NCBI RefSeq assembly: GCF_000003195.3
Contig: NC_012877.2
Span: 15,493,344 to 15,557,343 of the forward strand
DNA: 64,000 nucleotides
Direction: 5' to 3'
Source of the DNA: Sorghum bicolor
Lineage: Eukaryota; Streptophyta; Magnoliopsida; Poales; Poaceae
The notes under the pieces are model-generated. The model had not been told where the DNA came from. It ran no database searches and saw only the letters and a program-made list of their open reading frames with translations. The translations under genes and the position numbers were made by a program. Below are positions 54,963 to 64,000 of this stretch, piece after piece (within the stretch, counting starts at the first letter, position 1; each line of letters opens with the position of its first letter).

Positions 54963-57900
54963 TTATAGGTTCAGCAAAGTCTGGATGGCCGATATTGCAT
55001 GTAGACGAATCTGGTTGGCCTCCTCTATTTCTCGGGTATCTTCATCGGCAGAATCTTCCACCGGCTTCAGCTTCTTCTTCATGTGCAATGCTTTGCGGGC
55101 TTGGGCGTCTCTTTCTTGCTGAAGAGTCTTAAGAGCATCAGGTAGCTGGTTTTCTTCCTGCTGAGCTTGAGCTAGGGCCTCCTCCACTTGCTTAAGTTCA
55201 GCTAGTAGGGCCTCTCTTCTTGTCGATAGAGCGGAGATCTTTTGTTTCAACTCAATACCCAAGGATTGCAGGACACCGATGTTCTTGTGCTTCTCATTGG
55301 AAGCATGCTTTACTTGCAGCATCTGCTCTTTGAGTCGGGCATGAGTGGCTCTATCATCAAGGCGCTGAGTAGCCTTCTAAAACTAGAGTTGGCGACTTTC
55401 TAGGTGGGCGGCTTGGAACATGATTTCTTCCACATCGGCTAGGATTTGGCCATGGAGGGTCTTGAATATGACTTTGTTCAGATCAGAATCGTCCACTAAT
55501 TGGGCCGTGTCTTGGTGCAGCAGGGCTAGTAGGTCTTCCAACTTGGCCTTGATCTCTGCCGATGTGATTCCAATTGCCTGAGAAGAGCTTGCTTCCTCGC
55601 CTTCGTCATCGGAAATATCGATAGCAAAGGAGAATAGGCTATTTGGGGAATCTTGCTCCTAGAAAAGGAAGGAAATAAGTTACTCAAAATTAAATATTGA
55701 CAGTGCTAAATCTGGTGGATTGGATAACTTACTTGCTTCAGGACGATTTCCTGTCTCTGGCGTGGGGATGCAGCTAGCACCATAGTTTGATCGGCTGGAG
55801 TTGCCGATGGAATATATTTTGCTAAAAATTACCAAGAGTCACAATGGTATTTATAAAATCATCGGTAATGATTCTATGATCGGTACTTTACCTTGAGGAA
55901 GAGTAGCGATTGTTTGCTCAGGAGGGACAACCGATGATGTGCCCAAATCGGTAGGCTGAGTGGTCTGACTAGACACATCAGCTGGATCCACCTGCGAAGG
56001 GGAAGGCACTTCTTGCGTCTAAGGCTCTGGTTGAGGAGGAGAGGTTGATACCTAGATCGGAGGTACTAGACGAGATGGATAGGATGGTGTTGTCTTCTGA
56101 CGCTTTGGCTGGGTCTTGGTGCTTTTCAGACCCTTTCTCTTGGCCGGAGCTTGACTGGGCTGGGGGCATCGGCACCAGATGTTTGAGTCCTTTTGGTTTT
56201 ATGAATACCAAAATTTCATAAGTTGGATATAAGAAAGAGATACCAATGGAATTTGTTAAGGAATAAAAGTTTAAAGAAGAGTTACCGATGACGTTCCTGT
56301 CGCAGCCGATATACCCTGAAAGGATAATATAAGTAGGAGATGAAATCAGTGTAAATAAAGAGAGTCAAGAATTTACCTTGAAAGCCTGTGCCAAAGTGGC
56401 AGCTACCGATGGAGACACTTTCGACCACTTGCTGGTCGTCTTTTTGAAGCGAATGTTGTGGTGCATCAGAGCTGATAGACTCGGCGCATTGTGGCCAATC
56501 AAAGAAATTGGGCCTGATTGAAGAAGTTCAATTGGCCTCCCACTTCTACTAATTGTCGGCGCTGGGTCATCGACCTGTTGAAATAAGAATAAGTAAGTTA
56601 CTGATAAGGTTAAAGTTGACAGAGGAACTGAGGTATCGACAGGGGACTTACGATATCATCAGGAACTTCATAGTCAGAGTCGATCATGCCGCGATATGTA
56701 TGAGCTGATACCATGAATAGATGCTCCTTCCATTCTTCCCACCAATGTTTATACAACTGAGTAATGAAGAGAGCTGGGACCCAGGCCGATAGATCGATGT
56801 CTGTCGTATCGGCATCTAGCTAGAGTTGAGCTATCCTAATCCACTCAAGTCCGCTGGTTATTGTCTCTCTTGGTTTTACCACATCAGCATAACAAAGTTT
56901 GATCGACAGTTGACCAAAAGCCATTTGGCGAGCCAATGCCAATGAGTTGTAAAACTCATAGGTGGTGTTGATGTTCTTCCCACTGCTAAAGCTGTTCACT
57001 GGAATTGCTCTCGGAGTGATGATTGCCATCATCAAATCATTATCCTTGTTGAGAGCATTGTCAAAAGGGTGGAAGATGAGTGGAAACCTGGTTCTGGGTC
57101 TTCATAAGGCATCCTTGCTCGCTGATCTTTCGAGAGGCCATCATATAGAGTTTGAAAGAATCGGTCGACCTGGTTTTCATTGCAACTGGTACCCAGGAGG
57201 ACTATGATAGCTTCACCATAATTAAGGGGTGAGCGAGTTGCCGATTCATTGTCTGCTAGTTCATAGTCTTTGACAATATCTCAAGGTAATTGCTGCGCAA
57301 AAAAGTCAAACCGAAGGCGTTTGTGCATATGAACATTGAGCCACATGTTGATGAACCACCAAGGGCCTCCTAGATTGCCAATGGGTTCACCTAGTAGGAG
57401 TTTCTCGGTCACTTTATGAAGGAGATGGTAGACAAAGCCTAGGAGGTATCGGTCAAGAGGGAATCGACCACCATTGCCTAATCTTTCTGCTACCGATAAG
57501 TAGACGGAGGTTGGTCCTACCGATCGGCCACAGAAGATGAATTTGTCTAGCTAGATATTCAGAAAAGTGGCATGTTCCCTCTCACTGACCGATCCCGTTT
57601 TTTGATATTTCTAGTTATACCCTGACCAGGCACTGATGTTGCAGGTTTCTACTTTGCATTCGGCTTTACGGCCAAACAACTGGCCATCATCGGCAGTAGC
57701 AATATTTAAACCAGTGAGCATGAGGACATCGACGAGAGTGGGGGAAGCTGGGCCATGGCCGAAAGTGAAAGCATTGAAAGTATCTGACCAGAAGTATGAG
57801 GCAGCTATCAGCAATGATTTGTTTCTGTCCATATCGGCAATGGACAATCTGATGCACTGATCTATCTTGCGCTCACCCCAATATACTTCATTTGTTTTGC

Positions 57901-58108
57901 TAACCCTCAAAAACTAATCCTTCCATCCTTTAGTGGGGTTTGGCCAAGATCGGAAAGTATCCTTCCACACATCTAAAGAGAAAATTTTGGCCCTAAAAGG
58001 AATCCTGTTGGTTTCTGTGTTAATCAAATCGGTAGGATCTGGGTCACCCATCAGACCGAGGCATTGGAGGTGGGGTTGTTCAGTGGGAATGATGATTTTT
58101 TCGCTCAA
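54963..58108 (-). pseudogene. Antisense plant mobile domain (PMD) gene with five introns, in element G
   Basis: Predicted exons on minus: 58108-56652, 56574-56377, 56317-56288, 56189-55892, 55821-55733, 55658-54963. The five introns (77, 59, 98, 70 and 74 nt) begin GT and end AG, and the reading frame continues across every junction. Exon 1 encodes a PMD: the block WSDTFNAFTFGHG..SPTL.DV..L.GL fits PF10536, known from plant MAIN/MAIL proteins, and a WWFINMWLNVHMHKR segment follows. Exon 4 has a bipartite NLS-like stretch (KRKGLKSTKTQPKRQK). Exon 6 is a 200-residue coiled coil. It is decayed: about five stops and one frameshift in exon 1, two stops each in exons 4 and 6, most of them TAG. Role unknown. 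Confidence 0.78.
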
Positions 58109-58404
58109 TTCCTAATGTTTGAAGATTGGAAGAAAAGGAGGAAAAGAAAGGGAGGAAAATGCTAAGTAAGTAGACTTGCAAAAAAGTAAAGGGTTACAGT
58201 AAAGGAAGAGGAAGATACGAATAGATTAACCTCCAGGACGATGAAGTTGACGGCCATTTCTTCCCGAAGAAGAGAAAATCAAAGACTTCAAAGATTTTTG
58301 GGGATGTTTTGCCGAGGTTCTTGAGCTCTTCGTCAATACCGCCGCCAGAGATATGAGTTTTGGGGATGAAGGGTGGCAAGGTGGAGAAGGAGAGCTGAGG
58401 AAGG

Positions 58405-58560
58405 AGGTATTTATAGGATAAAGTGAGCAAGGGTATTTTTGACTTATCTCTTTGCCGTATCGGTGAAATTAGAGGGTGTTCAGGTGGATATGGTAACAGT
58501 TCGCACGATAATCAAGGGATTGTATAGGTGATTTGACAGTAAGTAATCATGATTTTAGGA
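58405..58560 (-). promoter_or_regulatory. Promoter-like region of the antisense PMD gene
   Basis: TATAAATA on minus (58409-58416), about 300 bases before the ATG at 58108. The 150 bases upstream are conserved in element A (960-1106), including the TATA context TCCTATAAATA. The 5' UTR between TATA and ATG is C/T-rich. Confidence 0.6.
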
Positions 58561-58591
58561 GATATTTCACTGTGAATGATCTCTTGGTCGG

Positions 58592-60101
58592 TGTTGATGG
58601 TCCTTAAGTACTAAATTTAACCAACAACTAAACATGAAAAAGGATCAATATGCACCAAACATCTAGAATTAGGGTTTTATCTGATAGAATTCCACGAGCT
58701 TTGGTGTTTATCTATTTGCACAGGGGGTTATCAGAAAATATGGAGAGAAGGCCCACGTGTCATGCTTACAACGAGATAATTATGTGCCGCGCAATTTTCC
58801 TTAATCTAGAAGAGTCGAGAAGCCACGAGAACGAACGGGAGACCGAACGGGCTTGGGGGCAGGGCGCCCGCCCTCCCCCCTTGGGCGCCCGCCCTGGCCT
58901 TGGGGCCAATCACAATCAACTTCGCAGATTATGCTCCACCGACCTAAAGGATCAAGGAAAACCGTGGGATCAATGTCGGTTTGATCCGACGGCCCAAATT
59001 CACTTGAAAGGACTATATAATCAAGGCCTCTCCACCCCAGGGGGAGAGAGGAGAAATCATTATCAGAGGTAGCCATCAAAGTTAGGGTTTAGAACATCTC
59101 TCCCACAGAGAATTAGAATTAGCTACTCCCTAATCCTTCATGTTTAGAGGATTGATTAGATAGGAATTAGAGAAGTAGAGCACTACGCTCTAGATTCGGA
59201 TCTTCGGTAATAAAGATTGGTATTATTTCATATCTTTCTCTAATACTTTGTTCCAATTGCATTATGTCTCTATTTATTATGCTCTTAGTTTGCTCTAGTT
59301 CTATATTTGATATAGTTATGATTGATAATAAGTTTATGTATAAGTTTGCAAAGCGCTTAGCTCTTGACACGTGGGAGTTAAGTGGTAGATCACATGTGGG
59401 CGTGGTGCTTAGATATTATTTACCTGCAAATGTATCCTATTGGCCGGGTTGTGTGGTAGTTCGCGATAGTGACAGCTTCATTGATTCTTATATAGTCCAC
59501 CCTCCGTTGATAGGACAGGCAGAATTTGTATTGCGGAGTAAGTCTTGCGATGCTCTGATTTACTTTAGCAATGTTCCTTATACATGAATGAAGAGTCTTT
59601 TATGTTATATATGATCTTGTAGATAACTAGAGTAGATTGTGACTTAGTAGATAGTAGATAACTTAGAATCCATTCTCTAGCTAATCTAACGTCACCTTAC
59701 ATATATGAGGAGTAGTCTATTTTCTAATCGCTGTGTTATTTACCCAAGAGCTTATATTTCATTATCATTATTATTATGGCTTACCCCCCTGCCAAAAGTA
59801 AGTGACTGTGTGACGAGTTCCTCATTAGTAATCATGTTCTTGCAAGTTTATCTCTAGTCTATGCCTTGCTAGATTTTATCCTTATCTTCATTTAATCCTT
59901 TTCTCCTGAGCAAAATTATAAATAACGATACCTGGAATACTTACATGGTGAAATGCTACAATGAGGTGTTTTATCTCTACGCTTGCGGATAGAATAGATT
60001 ATTTTCTAGAGAGCCTCCATATTTATAAATACCTTTGAACACTCTGGCACCATGCTGGGGATGACAACCTAGTATCTAAGTGGTGTTAGTCAGTGTCAAC
60101 A
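58592..60101 (+). repeat. Solo LTR 2 (1510 bp), TSD GTCGG
   Basis: TGTTGATGGTCC ... CAGTGTCAACA with GTCGG on both sides (58587-58591 and 60102-60106). GC boxes GGGCGCCCGCCC at 58862-58873 and 58883-58894; TATATAA at 59014-59020. Inserted in G between the antisense gene promoter and the 3' UTR. ORFs at 58650 and 59264 are LTR sequence without a known domain. Confidence 0.92.
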
Positions 60102-60106
60102 GTCGG

Positions 60107-60326
60107 CTCATCGGCAGTCAGCTCTAACAAAACAGTTGCCGATGAGCGGGTGTTTTGGAGTTTTGGTTCGGGTGGTTGAGAAATTCGAGGTGCATGTTGG
60201 GAGGCCGAATTAAGGTTGTTTGGATTTGGCAATTAATTGCTGTCAGAAAGAAATAATTGTGAAAGGGGCGTCATTATCAAGAGAGAATTTCGGAGCATTA
60301 ATAATACTCTAAAATTGGGGGGCATG
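60107..60326 (+). other. 3' UTR and polypurine tract of element G
   Basis: Non-coding; matches 31176-31375. The PPT AAAATTGGGGGGCATG ends directly at the LTR start 60327. Confidence 0.75.
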
Positions 60327-60412
60327 TGTTGACACCATTTTTGGACACGTATCAGGAAGGTTAATGAAACTTGGACTCGCAGCTAGGAAAGTGATGATGC
60401 CAGATGACCTAT

Positions 60413-61665
60413 TGTTGACGGTCCTTAATGCTCATATTTAACCATCAATTAATCATGGAAAAGGATCCAAATCCAACCAACACCTAGACTTAGGGTTTTA
60501 TCTGACAGAATTCCACGAGTTTTGGTGTTTGTCTATTTCTGCAGGGGGTTATTAGGAAATACAGAGGAAAGGCCCACACGTCGGGTTTACATAGAGTTAT
60601 TAACGTGCCGCACAATTTTCTATCATCTAGAAGACTCCAGAAGCCACGGGAAAGAACGGGAAGGCGATCAGGCTCGGAGGCAGGGCGCCCGCCCTACTCT
60701 CCTGGGCGCCCGCCCACCTTCTGAGTCCAATCAGGACTCTCTTTCGCGATATTGCTCCACCGACCTAAAGGATCAAGGATAACCGTTTAATCAATGTCGG
60801 TTTCATCCAACGGCCCAGATTCATTTGAAAAGACTATATAAGCAAGGCTCCCTGGTCCCTGGAGATCATACCTCTTCTACAGAATCAAAGTTAGGGTTTC
60901 AATTCTTCATCCAAGTAGACAGGATCCCTCTAGTTCTTCTAGTTCTACCTCTAGTTCATCTAGTTCTAGTTCTAGTTCATCTAGTTCTAGTTAGTTCTAG
61001 TTGTAATCTAGAAAATAGGGAGAGAGAAGAGGAGAGCGGAGGAGGAGCCAGGTCTGTCGGATCTTCCTCAACATTATACTTTTGCAGCAACTGGTTCGTT
61101 CTTCATCGTTCACCAAGTTCTTCAATTCATAATTCCTGAGTTCTTTAATTATTTTTATTTACATTCAAGTTATTTATTGGATTCTCGCTTGCATCAAGTG
61201 CTCTAGTCTTTATAACGCTAGAGTAGTAATTAATATATTAGACGTGGTGTTTAGTCTCGCAATTACCAGGAACTGCACCCAATCCTGCGGATTGTTGTGG
61301 TAGCCCTAGGGTAGTGACAGCCCTAACGGTCGACGTATTCCACCATGTTCGGATCGGTGTTTGTAGGACCGTAGTCAGACCTTCCTAGCCCCCTTCTCAT
61401 CTCTTTCTGTGGTTAGTGCTCTGATGTCCCGAAATAGATAATCTTGAAGTAATTATTGATTCTTAGATCAGCTAGAGAACTCTCAGGAAACTTCCTCTCT
61501 TCCCACCAAAAATAATTATATAGTTATCCTTGGACGATTTTGGATCTTAAATAGTACACTCACGTTCTCTGTGGAAAATCGATACTCTAGAATACTCCCG
61601 GGTGAAGGCTACATCGGTATCCGTGCGCTTGCGGATTTTTCTGTTTGCGTTTAAAATACCCAACA
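60413..61665 (+). repeat. Solo LTR 3 (1253 bp), TSD CCTAT
   Basis: TGTTGACGGTCC ... ATACCCAACA flanked by CCTAT (60408-60412 and 61666-61670). GC boxes at 60683-60694 and 60704-60715; TATATAA from 60835. It splits GATGACCTAT/ACCGAT of the G LTR exactly. The 3' part differs from solo LTRs 1 and 2, so it is another subfamily. Confidence 0.93.
60929..60998 (+). repeat. TCTAGT microsatellite in solo LTR 3
   Basis: About ten imperfect TCTAGT/TCTAGTTC units just downstream of the predicted transcription start of solo LTR 3; absent from solo LTRs 1 and 2. Confidence 0.8.
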
Positions 61666-62286
61666 CCTATACCGATGACAGGAGGGATGATATGGTTAAG
61701 TCCAGGAACAGTGGTTGATCAGTGCCGATGGCTGATATTGATGATTGCCGATGCCGATGGAAGTTGATATACCGATGATGGTGAAAGAAGACGTGGGAGT
61801 TGTCGGGAAGACAATGGTGGTGTGCCGATCACTTAGGATGGATGAATTGATATTTTCCATAATTGTTAGAGTTTATTTTATGTACGAGTTCTGTTTGATT
61901 TGGAATTAGAATCCTAGTCGTGTCTGGTTGTAACTCTTTAGGACAAAGTAAAAATATAGGCCTAATAGCAATGTAAGAAAAAAATCCAATCAATATTATG
62001 CACAACTTTCACATCTACTTTTGCATCTACTTTTTCGACGACTTCATGAACTCGCATTTTTTCTTTTACTTACGAGTTCTTAAAAACTCATCGAGTCATA
62101 CTCGATGAGTTCTCGAGTTCCACGTGAATACCTCTTGGCCTTGGCATCCAGGCGCATCGCTGTTGTCGGGACCAAAGTATTCGAGTTATCACCTTTATCG
62201 TTTGTAAGGTCAAATCGGCTGGCACGCCTTAACGATTGAATTGGGTATTAGCCCTTTATGTTTGCAGATCCACTTTTCCACCAATA

Positions 62287-62760
62287 GTGATTCCATCAGT
62301 AGAAGAGTTGAAAAAGATCAAGTATTGCAAATGGCATAATGCAACCTCACACAACACAAATGAATGCAAGGTGTTTCGACTGCAGTTGTAATCGGCTATA
62401 GAGTCTGGGAGAATCAAGTTTGATGAAAATCAATCAGCACCCTTTTCCCACAAACATGTTGGATGCCAAAGGTAAGACCAAGTTTCTAACATCGAAAACT
62501 GCTCAGAAGAGCGCATCGGTGGATCCCCCAACATTAGATAACTACCGATGACGCAAAGGGAAAAGGTCTATTGAAAGAAAGTAGCAGTTCTGCAAGACCT
62601 CCCTGATCTAGCATTGTGATCACCCATAGACGGCAATGGGAGAATTAGCAGCAGCATGAAGATCGACATCAACGTCAGTAAGAAGAGAGGCGTTGGGAAG
62701 AGTGGAATCGGCATAAAGATCATTAGCACTGCCCGTTCTTCATTCAATATTGGGAACAAG
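62287..62760 (+). pseudogene. Gag of element F, zinc-knuckle part
   Basis: Resumes with VIPSVEELKKIKYCKWHN and ATSHNTNEC (the C-x2-H-x4-H-x4-C motif), then SNPHPFPTNMLDAKGK-like text in another frame and a CPFFIQYWEQ segment. Several stops and frameshifts. It is joined at about 62760 to RT sequence, so the rest of gag and the whole protease are deleted. Confidence 0.75.
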
Positions 62761-64000
62761 GTATTGGTAGTGGTGATAGACCAAGGCCTACTTTTATTAG
62801 TGCTATGTTAGATTCCAAGTGTAAGCAACAATTAACCAATTTGTTAAAAGAATATAAAGATAGTTTCGCTTGGGATTATATTGAGATGACTAGATTAGAC
62901 CGATCAATTATTGAACATCAGTTACCCATCAAGTCTGGATTTCAGCCACATCAGCAGCCAGCACGCCGATGTAACCCTAATATTCTTCTTGATATTAAGG
63001 CTGAAATAACCAAACTAATTGAAGCTAAGTTTATTCAGAAGTGTCGGTATGCAGAATGGATTTCCAATATTGTTCCTGTGTACAAGAAAATGGGAAACTT
63101 CGCGTGTGCATTGATTTCAGGAATCTCAATAAAGCTACGCCGATGGATGGCTACCCGATGCCGGTTGCCGATTTGCTGGTTGATGCTGCAGCTGGGCATC
63201 AGATTATTAGTTTTATGGATGGTAATGCATGATACAATCAAATATTCATGGCCGAAGAGGATATTCTCAAGACTGCATTTAGGTGTTTTGGTCATGTTCG
63301 TTTGTTTGAATGGATAGTCATGACTTTTGGTTTGAAAAATGCCGGTGCCACTTATCAAAGGGCTATGAATTTTATTTTTCATGAGTTCATCGGCACGTTG
63401 GTGGAAATCTACATTGATGATGTAGTGGTTAAGTCTGGAGATTTTACAAAACATCTAGCCAATCTACGGAAAATACTTGAGTGCACAAGGAAGCATGGTT
63501 TGAAGATGAATCCTAATAAGTGTGCATTTGGTGTATCGGCAGGCCAGTTCTTAGGATTCATGGTGCATCAGAGAGTAACTGAAATTAGTAGGAGATCTAT
63601 CGATGCAATCAACAAGATAGTTGCTCCTGCCAATAAAACTGAACTCCAATCTTTGATTGGCAAGATTAATTTCATCAGAAGGTTCATATTTAATTTATCG
63701 GGCAAGATTAAAGCTTTCAGTCCTTTGCTCAAATTGAAGGTTGATCAGGAGTTTGTGTGGGGGATTGAACAACAGTTGATCCTAGATGAAATTAAGAAAT
63801 ATTTGATTAATCCTATAGTACTGGTTCCACCCCGAAACGAAAAACCCTTCAGGTTATACTTGTCAACCGATGAATACTATTATCGGTTCGGCCCTCATTC
63901 AAGAATTTGAAGAGAAAGAGCGTGTGATTTATTATTTAAGTAGGAGATTGGTAGATGTTGAGACAAAGTACTTGGCTATTAAGAAATTATGCTTATGTCT
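62761..64000 (+). pseudogene. Reverse transcriptase and start of RNase H of element F
   Basis: Starts within IGSGDRPRPTFISA, lacking the ORF2 start. VCIDFRNLNKATPMDGY, FMDGNA, FEWIVMTFGLKNAGATYQR, YIDDVVVKS and FLGFMVHQR are clear. A frameshift near 63080, TGA at 63231, and a frameshift near 63870 in RNase H 1 (LYLSTDE). Runs off the window. Confidence 0.85.

Larger units (their letters stand above)
31376..62286 (+). mobile_element. Tat-lineage Gypsy element G with intron-containing antisense gene
   Basis: LTRs at 31376-32078 (703 bp) and 60327-62286 (about 702 bp without solo LTR 3) are closely related. The interior carries gag, protease, RT, both RNase H modules, integrase and then the antisense PMD gene. 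It is interrupted by element E (35817-42440), element H (43405-52607) and solo LTR 2 (58592-60101). The right flank is F gag (GTGAT at 62287-62291) but the left flank is a Tat 3' UTR, so no matching target duplication exists. It is the only copy here with a nearly complete antisense gene. Confidence 0.85.
60327..62286 (+). repeat. 3' LTR of element G, interrupted by solo LTR 3
   Basis: Starts TGTTGACACCATTTTTGG and ends TTTTCCACCAATA (CAACA to CAATA change). Without 60413-61665 and one CCTAT it is about 702 bp and matches 31376-32078. It is followed by F gag at 62287. Confidence 0.9.
28546..64000 (+). mobile_element. Tat-lineage Gypsy element F, outer layer, runs off window
   Basis: A 5' LTR (28546-29325), PBS and gag (29369-about 31175) are on the left. 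After the nested element G (ending 62286), gag resumes at 62287 and leads to RT through 64000. Its LTR start reads TATTGACACC instead of TGTTGACACC, and its LTR differs strongly from those of G, A and H, so it is an older or different subfamily. It was inserted in the Sirevirus gag; the left flank is ATCTC (28541-28545), the right flank lies outside the window. Confidence 0.8.

Noticed and set aside
54963..58108. Antisense gene as a separate host gene or TE inserted into G
   Set aside because: The same coiled-coil segment occurs at the same place and strand in A and H, and no target duplication surrounds it, so it is part of the element family.
58194..58430. 78-codon minus ORF as N-terminal exon of the PMD gene
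   Set aside because: The frame includes the TATA box itself, so its start would be upstream of transcription; I treat it as 5' UTR and use ATG at 58108.

Overview
This window is a block of nested LTR retrotransposons from a plant nuclear genome. A grass is likely (inference: a Sirevirus LTR and gag of a type I associate with grasses, plus Tat-lineage Gypsy elements with two RNase H modules). I see no ordinary host gene, rRNA, tRNA or CRISPR array. Nearly all coding sequence is retrotransposon gag/pol broken by stops, frameshifts, deletions or later insertions.

Layout, outside to inside. (1) A minus-strand Copia/Sirevirus (B) is the oldest layer: LTR piece 9450-11924, pol pieces 12069-13423, gag 27541-28545. 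(2) Tat-lineage element A (minus, 1-9449) lies at its left end. Solo LTR 1 (10050-11715, target duplication CCCTT) sits in its LTR. Element C (minus, 13424-about 27540) sits in its gag. C carries a solo E-type LTR (14594-15790) in its own LTR and the Tekay-like element D (17367-26322, target duplication ATAAG) in its interior. (3) Tat element F (plus) enters the Sirevirus gag at 28546 and runs off the right edge. Inside it is Tat element G (31376-62286). G contains Gypsy element E (35817-42440, minus, target duplication GGTTT), Tat element H (43405-52607, in the RT gene), solo LTR 2 (58592-60101, GTCGG) and solo LTR 3 (60413-61665, CCTAT, inside G's 3' LTR).

The Tat elements (A, F, G, H) belong to one family. 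ORF1 encodes gag plus a DGG-type protease. ORF2 encodes RT, a degenerate RNase H, a second (archaeal-type-like) RNase H and integrase. ORF1 stop and ORF2 start overlap as TAATG in A, G and H. Between pol and the 3' LTR, on the opposite strand, the family carries an extra gene. In G it is nearly complete: its own TATA promoter, a plant mobile domain (PMD), five small GT-AG introns that keep one reading frame, a basic NLS-like stretch and a C-terminal coiled coil. A keeps the promoter and the coiled coil but lost the PMD; H keeps only the coiled coil. Short hairpins made of GCCGAT/ATCGGC lie between the convergent pol and antisense genes, and this hexamer is strongly over-represented throughout the Tat elements.

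The antisense gene, the hairpins and the repeated hexamer are the most interesting signals. To my knowledge extra antisense ORFs and PMD-like domains have been reported before in plant Tat elements, so the class is not new; the readable gene structure, promoter and stepwise loss are the points to check.
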